10,848 nt of DNA from JBBAGE01 sp041655055 (GTDB lineage Bacteria; Pseudomonadota; Alphaproteobacteria; Rhodobacterales; Rhodobacteraceae), in assembly GCA_041655055.1 (NCBI GenBank), contig JBBAGE010000075.1, positions 1-10,848 of the forward strand, given 5' to 3'. The position numbers and the translations under genes were made by a program. Under the pieces are notes generated by a model. It did no database searches. It saw nothing but the letters and a program-made list of their open reading frames with translations, and was not told the DNA's origin. Below are positions 5,300 to 10,848 of this stretch, in pieces. Every line of letters begins with the position of its first letter. The first letter of the stretch is position 1.

Positions 5300-6898
5300 A
5301 TGACAACCGGACGCGTCAACCCGGCCCATCGGCTTGAAGAACAAGGCATTACCGGTCTGGGCAATGTCTATTACAACTTGATCGAGCCCCAGCTTCTGGA
5401 AGAGGCCGTCAAGCGCGGCGAAGGGTCAATCGGCAAGGGCGGCACATTCCTGTGCACCACCGGCAAACATACCGGCCGTTCGCCCAAGGATAAATTCGTT
5501 GTGCGCACCCCCCTGGTCGAAGAGTCGATCTGGTGGGAAAATAACAAACCGATGACCCCCGAGAGCTTTGATGTGCTCTATGACGACATGCTCGCCCATA
5601 TGAAGGGGCGTGATTTCTTTGTGCAAGATCTCTATGCCGGGGCCGATCCCGAACTGCGGCTGGATGTGCGTCTGGTCACCGAACTGGCCTGGCACGGGCT
5701 GTTCATCCGCCACCTGCTGCGCCGCCCCGAACGCGCCGAACTGGATGGCTTTCTGGCCGATTTCACCATCATCAACTGCCCCAGCTTTGCCGCCAACCCC
5801 GAACGCCACGGCTGCCGCTCGGAAACGGTGATCGCGCTGAACTTTGATCGCAAGCTGATCTTGATCGGCGGCACCGCCTATGCGGGCGAGAACAAGAAAT
5901 CCGTGTTCACGCTGCTTAACTATATCCTGCCGGGCAAGGGCGTGATGCCGATGCATTGCTCGGCCAACCATGCGCCCGACAATCCGGTCGATACGGCGAT
6001 TTTCTTTGGCCTGTCGGGCACCGGCAAAACGACGCTTTCGGCCGATCCGTCGCGCACGCTGATTGGCGATGATGAACATGGCTGGTCCGATCGCGGCACG
6101 TTCAACTTTGAAGGCGGCTGCTATGCCAAGACCATCAATCTGAGCGCCACCGCCGAACCCGAAATCTATGCCACCACCCAGAAATTCGCGACCGTGATCG
6201 AAAACATGGTGTTCGATCCCGAAACGCTGGAACTCGATTTCGACGATGACAGCCTGACCGCGAATACCCGCTGCGCCTATCCGCTGGATTATATTCCCAA
6301 TGCCTCGGAGAACGGGCTTGGCGGGCATCCGAAGAATATCATCATGCTGACCGCCGATGCGTTTGGCGTGATGCCCCCGATCGCGCGGCTGACGCCGGCG
6401 CAGGCGATGTATCACTTCCTGTCGGGTTTCACCGCCAAAGTGGCCGGGACCGAGCGCGGCGTGACCGAGCCCGAGCCCACATTCTCGACCTGCTTTGGTG
6501 CGCCCTTCATGCCGCGCCGCCCCGAGGCCTATGGCAACCTGCTGCGCGAAAAGATCGCGAAACATGGCGCAACCTGCTGGCTGGTCAACACCGGCTGGAC
6601 CGGTGGCGCGCATGGCACCGGATCGCGCATGCCGATTCGCGCCACCCGCGCATTGCTGTCCGCCGCGCTGGACGGATCGCTCAGCACGGTTGAATTCCGC
6701 AAGGATGCCAATTTCGGCTTTGATGTGCCGGTTTCGGTGCCGGGTGTCGATGATCAACTGCTTGATCCACGTGCAACATGGGCCGACACCGCCGCCTATG
6801 ACGCGCAGGCCGCCAAGCTGGTGCGCATGTTTGCCGAAAACTTCGAGCAATATCTGCCCTATATCGACGAAGATGTGAAAGCCGCCGCCATCGGCTGA
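5300..6898 (+). CDS. pckA: phosphoenolpyruvate carboxykinase (ATP)
   Basis: Cytoplasmic enzyme converting oxaloacetate and ATP to phosphoenolpyruvate, CO2 and ADP, the committed step of gluconeogenesis from organic acids. The 532 residues match the full length of ATP-type PckA. Visible elements are TGKHTGRSPKDKFVV with the substrate-binding Arg60, the GGTAYAGENKKS segment near 190-201, MHCSAN at 218-223, the kinase P-loop GLSGTGKTTLSADP at 237-250, the kinase-2 metal site LIGDDEHGW at 254-262, and a C-terminal NTGWTGGAHGTGSRMPIRATRALL-type adenine-binding region. No key residue appears lost. The start is set by the Shine-Dalgarno. The gene is monocistronic: its own upstream operators, and a strong terminator 20 bases after the stop. 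It lies divergent to chvI; in Agrobacterium pckA is also near chvGI and acid-induced through it, so cross-control is plausible. Confidence 0.97.
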   Translation: MTTGRVNPAHRLEEQGITGLGNVYYNLIEPQLLEEAVKRGEGSIGKGGTFLCTTGKHTGRSPKDKFVVRTPLVEESIWWENNKPMTPESFDVLYDDMLAHMKGRDFFVQDLYAGADPELRLDVRLVTELAWHGLFIRHLLRRPERAELDGFLADFTIINCPSFAANPERHGCRSETVIALNFDRKLILIGGTAYAGENKKSVFTLLNYILPGKGVMPMHCSANHAPDNPVDTAIFFGLSGTGKTTLSADPSRTLIGDDEHGWSDRGTFNFEGGCYAKTINLSATAEPEIYATTQKFATVIENMVFDPETLELDFDDDSLTANTRCAYPLDYIPNASENGLGGHPKNIIMLTADAFGVMPPIARLTPAQAMYHFLSGFTAKVAGTERGVTEPEPTFSTCFGAPFMPRRPEAYGNLLREKIAKHGATCWLVNTGWTGGAHGTGSRMPIRATRALLSAALDGSLSTVEFRKDANFGFDVPVSVPGVDDQLLDPRATWADTAAYDAQAAKLVRMFAENFEQYLPYIDEDVKAAAIG

Positions 6899-6918
6899 GC
6901 GCGTTTTCCTGACAAATC

Positions 6919-6949
6919 AAAGGGCCGGGCTAATCCCCGGCCCTTTTTT
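6919..6949 (+). terminator. intrinsic terminator of pckA
   Basis: An 11-bp perfect stem, AAAGGGCCGGG (6919-6929) with CCCGGCCCTTT (6936-6946), a six-base loop and a T run through 6949. It starts about 20 bases after the pckA stop and separates pckA from the phosphate operon. Confidence 0.92.
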
Positions 6950-6975
6950 CGTGCAAATTTCCCCGAAAATGACAT

Positions 6976-7015
6976 TCTTCATAAATATGTTACAAAACTA
7001 TTACATATACGTCAC
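6976..7015 (+). promoter_or_regulatory. Pho box (PhoB binding sites) upstream of pstS
   Basis: Seven-base repeats separated by four bases: ATGTTAC (6987-6993), CTATTAC (6998-7004) and ACGTCAC (7009-7015), with A/T-only spacers AAAA and ATAT. A weaker fourth unit TCTTCAT lies at 6976-6982. Compared with the E. coli model CTGTCAT-N4-CTGTCAC, the spacing is exact and most bases match. PhoB binding here would replace a -35 element; a possible -10 (CCTACT) lies at about 7025-7030. This predicts induction of pstS and the genes after it under phosphate limitation. Confidence 0.82.
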
Positions 7016-7041
7016 CAGCGCTGCCTACTTCCCGGGCATGG

Positions 7042-7055
7042 CCGCAACCGTGCGG
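7042..7055 (+). other. small hairpin in the pstS 5' leader
   Basis: CCGCA (7042-7046) and TGCGG (7051-7055) can pair around ACCG, 30 bases before the pstS start. If transcription starts near 7036 this would lie near the 5' end of the mRNA and could slow its decay. It is short and could be chance. Confidence 0.25.
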
Positions 7056-7074
7056 TCGGTATGAATGAACATTC

Positions 7075-7079
7075 AGGAG
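7075..7079 (+). promoter_or_regulatory. pstS ribosome binding site
   Basis: AGGAG five bases before the ATG at 7085. It supports 7085 rather than the in-frame ATG at 7061, which would also put polar residues ahead of the signal peptide. Confidence 0.75.
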
Positions 7080-7084
7080 TTCAC

Positions 7085-8098
7085 ATGTCCTACTGGAAAC
7101 TGACCGCATCAGTGATGACGATTGCCGCGATCTCGGCCACCTCCGCCGCTGCGCGGGATCAGGTTCAGGTTGCCGGGTCTTCGACCGTGCTGCCTTATTC
7201 GACGATCGTTGCCGAAGCTTTTGGCGAAAACTTCGACTTCCCGACCCCGGTTGTGGAATCGGGTGGTTCGGGTGCCGGGCTCAAGCGGTTCTGCGAAGGC
7301 ATTGGCGCCAATACCGTCGATATCGCCAACGCATCGCGTCCGATCCGTGAAAACGAAATGGCCGAATGTGCCGCCAATGGCGTTACCGACGTCATCGAAG
7401 TGCAAATCGGCTATGATGGCATCGTCTTTGCATCGGACATCAACGGCCCGGAATATGTGTTCACGCCCGCTGACTGGTTCGGCGCGTTGGCCGCTGAAAT
7501 CGTCGTTGACGGCGAAATCGTGCCCAACACCCGCACCACCTGGAACGAAGTGAACCCCGATCTGCCCGAAAAGCCGATCCTGGCCTTCATCCCCGGCACC
7601 AAACACGGCACCCGCGAAGTGTTTGAAGAAAAAGTGATGGCGCTGGGTTGCGAAGACACGGGCGCTGCCGATGTGTTCACCGCCGAACGTGGCGATGACA
7701 ATGCCTGCACCGCGGTGCGCACCGACGGTCTTTCGGTCGATATCGATGGCGATTATACCGAAACCCTGTCGCGCATCGACTCGAACAAGGATGGCATCGG
7801 CGTCTTTGGCCTCGCCTTCTACGAAAACAACACCGACAAGCTGCAAGTGGCCACCATGTCGGGCGTAACCCCTTCGGTTGAAACGATTTCTTCGGGTGAA
7901 TACCCGGTTTCGCGTCCGCTGTTCTTCTATGTGAAGCAAGCCCATATCGGCGTGATCCCCGGCCTGAAGGAATATACCGAATTCTTCGTCTCGGATGATG
8001 TAGCTGGCCCGAATGGCCCGCTGGCCGAATACGGTCTGGTGTCCGATCCGGAACTGAGCGCCACGCAAGCCCGTGTTGCCGCCGAAGAAACGATGTAA
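7085..8098 (+). CDS. pstS: phosphate ABC transporter substrate-binding protein PstS
   Basis: Periplasmic phosphate-binding protein that delivers phosphate to the PstCAB importer. The 337-residue precursor starts with a signal peptide: positively charged MSYWK, a hydrophobic core, then SATSAAA with likely cleavage after Ala23 before RDQVQVAGSS. Mature-protein motifs are AGSSTVLPYS (phosphate-contacting SST), ESGGSGAG, an ANASRPI segment and FIPGTKHGTREVFEE. It is the first gene of the pst operon, directly under the Pho box, so strong induction by PhoB is expected. The stop TAA is followed by a 68-base gap with a strong hairpin before pstC. The genes are in the order expected for pstS-pstC-pstA. 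Length and domain content fit the alphaproteobacterial PstS subgroup. Confidence 0.95.
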   Translation: MSYWKLTASVMTIAAISATSAAARDQVQVAGSSTVLPYSTIVAEAFGENFDFPTPVVESGGSGAGLKRFCEGIGANTVDIANASRPIRENEMAECAANGVTDVIEVQIGYDGIVFASDINGPEYVFTPADWFGALAAEIVVDGEIVPNTRTTWNEVNPDLPEKPILAFIPGTKHGTREVFEEKVMALGCEDTGAADVFTAERGDDNACTAVRTDGLSVDIDGDYTETLSRIDSNKDGIGVFGLAFYENNTDKLQVATMSGVTPSVETISSGEYPVSRPLFFYVKQAHIGVIPGLKEYTEFFVSDDVAGPNGPLAEYGLVSDPELSATQARVAAEETM

Positions 8099-8109
8099 TT
8101 CCAAGCCCT

Positions 8110-8135
8110 GCGGGCCGGCCGTCTGGCCGGTCCGC
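8110..8135 (+). other. strong GC-rich hairpin between pstS and pstC
   Basis: GCGGGCCGGCC (8110-8120) pairs with GGCCGGTCCGC (8125-8135) around the loop GTCT; 10 of 11 pairs are Watson-Crick and one is G-U. The downstream ATTTCCTTTTC has scattered T residues but no clean run. It probably protects the 3' end of a separate pstS transcript and/or causes partial termination, allowing more PstS than membrane subunits. Confidence 0.65.
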
Positions 8136-8166
8136 ATTTCCTTTTCACGGTTAGTCCGAGGCATCG

Positions 8167-9621
8167 ATGCCCCTCATCTGGATCATCGCGATCATTGCGG
8201 CACTGGCAATTGTCGGTTTTTTCGCGGGGCGCCACCGCGCCATAGCCTCGGTGCAGGGCGATACCCGCGCCCTTCATTCGTTGCCCGCATATTATGGCTA
8301 TAATGTTGCGCTATTTACCGCGATCCCGGCGCTCGCGCTGGTGATCATCTGGGCAATCGCGCAGCCGATGGTTATCCAGCGCCAGATCACGCCGATGATC
8401 GCGCCCACGGTCGCGGCCGAAAATCTGAATGAATCGCTGGTGATGAGCGATGTGCGCCGGCTGGCAGGCGGGATCGATACCGCCATCGCGGCCGAAAACC
8501 TGACCCCGGCCGACGTCACGACCATCAGCTTTGACGATCTGCGCAGCCGCGTCAGCGCATCGGGCGTGGCGCTTGGCACCGGCGTGCAGGCGGGTTTTCT
8601 GGAACCTGCCCAGCGGTATCGCAGCCTGCAGGCCACGGGGGCCATGTGGCTTGCGATCGTGGCGCTGGGGGCCGCCGTGGGCGGGCTTGCCTTTTCGCTG
8701 TCGCGCACCAATGCCCGGCTTTGGGCGCGCAACACGGTGGAACGCGCGGTGATCGGTCTGCTGATCCTTGCGGCCTCGATCGCGATCCTGACCACGGTCG
8801 GCATCGTCATGTCGCTGGTGATCGAAACATCGCGGTTTTTCGACCAATATGACTGGCGCGCCTTTTTCTTTGGCCTGACCTGGTCGCCCAATTTCCATGG
8901 CAACAGCCAGTTGGGCATTCTGCCGCTGCTGTGGGGCACGCTTTATATCAGCTTTATCGCGCTGCTGCTGGCGGCACCCGTGGGGCTGATGTCGGCGATC
9001 TACCTGTCGGAATACGCCAGCCCGAAAATCCGCGCCACGGCAAAACCGCTGCTGGAAATCCTGGCCGGGATTCCCACCATCGTTTACGGGCTGTTCGCGC
9101 TGATGACGGTCGGGCCGCTGCTGCGCGATTATTTCGCCCAACCTTTGGGGCTGGGCGACAGCTCATCCTCGGTAATGACCGCGGGGCTGGTGATGGGGAT
9201 CATGCTGATCCCGTTTGTTTCATCCCTGTCGGATGATATCATCAACGCGGTGCCGCAATCGATGCGCGACGGCTCGCTTGCCATCGGGGCCACGCAATCG
9301 GAAACCATCCGGCAGGTGGTGATCCCCGCCGCCTTGCCCGGTATCGTGGGCGCCATTTTGCTGGCCGCATCGCGCGCAGTCGGCGAAACGATGATCGTGG
9401 TGCTGGGCGCGGGCGCGGCGGCAAGGCTTGATCTCAACCCGTTTGAGGCCATGACCACCGTTACCGTCAAGATCGTCAGCCAATTGACCGGCGATACCGA
9501 TTTCTCGGCCCCCGAAACCCTTGTGGCCTTTGCGCTTGGGCTCACATTGTTTGTCATCACCCTTGGCCTGAACGTTCTGGCACTGTTCATCGTGCGCAGA
9601 TACCGGGAGCAATACGAATGA
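8167..9621 (+). CDS. pstC: phosphate ABC transporter permease PstC (long form)
   Basis: Inner-membrane subunit of the high-affinity phosphate importer. At 484 residues it is far longer than E. coli PstC (319). The N-terminal extension of about 180 residues has helices near 3-20 and 46-66, a non-membrane segment about 70-155 and another helix about 159-179. The conserved permease core starts near 194, with helices about 194-217, 251-279, 303-320, 334-354, 388-406 and 452-476. The cytoplasmic EAA-type loop that docks on PstB is DGSLAIGATQSETIRQVVIP at 368-387. Such extended PstC proteins are the norm in alphaproteobacteria. The start ATG at 8167 has GAGG about five bases upstream (8158-8161). 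The gene ends in an ATGA overlap with pstA. Confidence 0.94.
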   Translation: MPLIWIIAIIAALAIVGFFAGRHRAIASVQGDTRALHSLPAYYGYNVALFTAIPALALVIIWAIAQPMVIQRQITPMIAPTVAAENLNESLVMSDVRRLAGGIDTAIAAENLTPADVTTISFDDLRSRVSASGVALGTGVQAGFLEPAQRYRSLQATGAMWLAIVALGAAVGGLAFSLSRTNARLWARNTVERAVIGLLILAASIAILTTVGIVMSLVIETSRFFDQYDWRAFFFGLTWSPNFHGNSQLGILPLLWGTLYISFIALLLAAPVGLMSAIYLSEYASPKIRATAKPLLEILAGIPTIVYGLFALMTVGPLLRDYFAQPLGLGDSSSSVMTAGLVMGIMLIPFVSSLSDDIINAVPQSMRDGSLAIGATQSETIRQVVIPAALPGIVGAILLAASRAVGETMIVVLGAGAAARLDLNPFEAMTTVTVKIVSQLTGDTDFSAPETLVAFALGLTLFVITLGLNVLALFIVRRYREQYE

Positions 9622-10848
9622 GCATCACGCAGGAAAATGCCCCGCAAAATCCGCGCTCGCTGATGGTGCAGGACGCGCGGATCGCCAAACGCCACCGCTC
9701 GGAACGCCGGTTTCGTATGCTGGGCCGCGGTGCCATTATCCTTGGCCTGCTGGCGCTGGCGATGTTGCTGACAACCATTTTAAGCAACGGGCTTTCGGCG
9801 TTTCGCCAAACCTATATCCAGTTGGAAGTGACCCTGCCCGCAGACCGGCTTGATCCCACCGGCACGCGTGATCGCGCCGAAATGGCGCGGGTCACCAGCT
9901 TTGGCTATGCGCCGCTGCTGGCCGAGGCGATGCGCGATGCGATGGCCGAATATGGCATCAATATCGACGGGCTGAGCGAAAAACAGGCCGGCGATATCGT
10001 ATCGCGCGATGCGCCCAACCAGCTGCGCAACTTTGTGCTCGACAACCCGCAGGTGTTGGGCCAACGCGTCGCGTTTGAGTTTCTGGCCTCCAGCCGGGTG
10101 GATGGCTATATGAAAGGCCGCGTGACCATGGAAAGCGCCGAGCGCGACAGCCAGATCGCGCCCGAGCAACTGATGCTGGTCGATGCGCTGATCGCCCAAG
10201 GCGTCGTGGAAAAGCGGCTGAACTGGGCGTTCCTGACCAACCCCGATGCCTCGGAACAACGCCCCGAGGCCGCGGGCATGGGCGTTGCGATCATCGGGTC
10301 GGCCTATATGATGCTGGTGGTTTTGGTGCTGGCGCTGCCGCTTGGCGTGGCCACATCCATCTATCTTGAGGAATTTGCACCGAAAAATCGCTGGACCGAC
10401 CTGATCGAGGTGAATATTTCCAACCTGGCGGCCGTGCCCTCGATCGTGTTCGGTATTCTGGGCCTGTCGATCTTCATCAACTTTGCCGGGCTACCGCAAT
10501 CCGCGCCCATCGTCGGCGGGCTGGTGCTGACGCTGATGACGCTGCCCACCATCATCATCGCCACCCGTGCGGCGCTGCGCGCGGTGCCGCCTTCGATCCG
10601 CGATGCCGCATTGGGGCTGGGCGCGTCGCGGCTGCAATCGGTGTTTCATCATGTGCTGCCGCTGGCCGCGCCCGGCATTTTGACCGGCACGATCATCGGG
10701 CTGGCGCAGGCTTTGGGCGAAACCGCGCCCCTGATGCTGATCGGGATGGTGGCCTTTGTGCGCGAATTCCCCGATGCGCCCCCGGCCGGGCTGTTTGATC
10801 CGGCCTCTGCCCTGCCGGTGCAGATCTATAACTGGACCCAGCGCGCCG
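9618..10848 (+). CDS. pstA: phosphate ABC transporter permease PstA (long form), partial (3' end outside window)
   Basis: The first 410 codons are present and the frame is open to the window edge. Partner of PstC in the phosphate import channel. After a basic cytoplasmic tail there is one membrane helix at about 36-56, then a predicted periplasmic segment of about 160 residues (about 60-220) that E. coli PstA (296 residues in all) lacks; this matches the extra N-terminal domain (DUF3333-type, from memory) of alphaproteobacterial PstA. The permease core follows from about 221, with LAAVPSIVFGILGL near 270-283 and the EAA loop IRDAALGLGASRLQSVFHHV at 327-346, then PGILTG and AQALGETAPLML. The ATG overlaps the pstC stop (ATGA), so the two permeases are translated together. 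pstB and phoU are expected next. Confidence 0.94.
   Translation, partial: MSITQENAPQNPRSLMVQDARIAKRHRSERRFRMLGRGAIILGLLALAMLLTTILSNGLSAFRQTYIQLEVTLPADRLDPTGTRDRAEMARVTSFGYAPLLAEAMRDAMAEYGINIDGLSEKQAGDIVSRDAPNQLRNFVLDNPQVLGQRVAFEFLASSRVDGYMKGRVTMESAERDSQIAPEQLMLVDALIAQGVVEKRLNWAFLTNPDASEQRPEAAGMGVAIIGSAYMMLVVLVLALPLGVATSIYLEEFAPKNRWTDLIEVNISNLAAVPSIVFGILGLSIFINFAGLPQSAPIVGGLVLTLMTLPTIIIATRAALRAVPPSIRDAALGLGASRLQSVFHHVLPLAAPGILTGTIIGLAQALGETAPLMLIGMVAFVREFPDAPPAGLFDPASALPVQIYNWTQRA

Noticed and set aside
5293..5337. 14-codon upstream frame overlapping the pckA start
   Set aside because: The Shine-Dalgarno abuts its ATG with no spacing, so initiation there is unlikely; the same site is correctly spaced for pckA.
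5426..6850. 474-codon open frame on the minus strand opposite pckA
   Set aside because: Antisense shadow of a full-length, well-conserved enzyme in G+C-rich DNA; its translation is low-complexity (G, R, H, I rich) with no recognisable motif.
7061..7084. Earlier ATG for pstS adding eight residues
   Set aside because: No ribosome binding site precedes it and it would place charged residues before the signal peptide; the AGGAG lies before 7085.
7109..8164. 351-codon minus-strand open frame opposite pstS
   Set aside because: Lies wholly opposite pstS and its downstream gap, no ribosome site, composition typical of a shadow frame.

Overview
The window is chromosomal DNA of an alphaproteobacterium, most likely order Rhodobacterales. 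The evidence is the high G+C coding style, the gene order chvI-chvG-hprK-rapZ-EIIA(Man)-HPr divergent from pckA, a single-domain short HprK, and Pst permeases with long N-terminal extensions. No mobile element, CRISPR array, tRNA or rRNA gene, or phage gene was seen. This is housekeeping and regulatory territory rather than an accessory island, and I did not find a wholly new multi-gene system.

Left part, minus strand (about 4930 down to 1): a tightly packed run of seven genes. In transcription order it encodes the response regulator ChvI, the histidine kinase ChvG, a truncated HPr kinase HprK, the RapZ-family P-loop protein, a mannose-type PTS EIIA, HPr, and an acyltransferase cut by the window edge. 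Most junctions overlap by 1-4 bases, so the genes are probably translationally coupled. The cluster joins an envelope/acid-type two-component system to a regulatory phosphotransfer chain that lacks any visible sugar-transport EIIB/EIIC.

Middle (about 4941-5299): a 359-base divergent control region. It holds a plausible chvI promoter on the minus strand, three copies of TTGCGCTAACG at an exact 20-base period upstream of pckA, and a terminator-like stem-loop in the likely pckA leader. Then comes pckA on the plus strand (ATP-type PEP carboxykinase, gluconeogenesis), closed by a strong intrinsic terminator.

Right part, plus strand (about 6970 to the end): the start of a phosphate-starvation operon. 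It has a Pho box of three or four 11-base-spaced repeats, pstS with a signal peptide, a strong GC-rich hairpin in the pstS-pstC gap, pstC, and pstA running off the window. pstB, phoU and phoB presumably lie beyond.

The observations most worth checking are: the lack of a normal start codon for a complete ChvI, with a Shine-Dalgarno perfectly placed before an AAG codon; the phased triple operator of pckA; the possible attenuator in the pckA leader; and the pstS/pstC intergenic hairpin.
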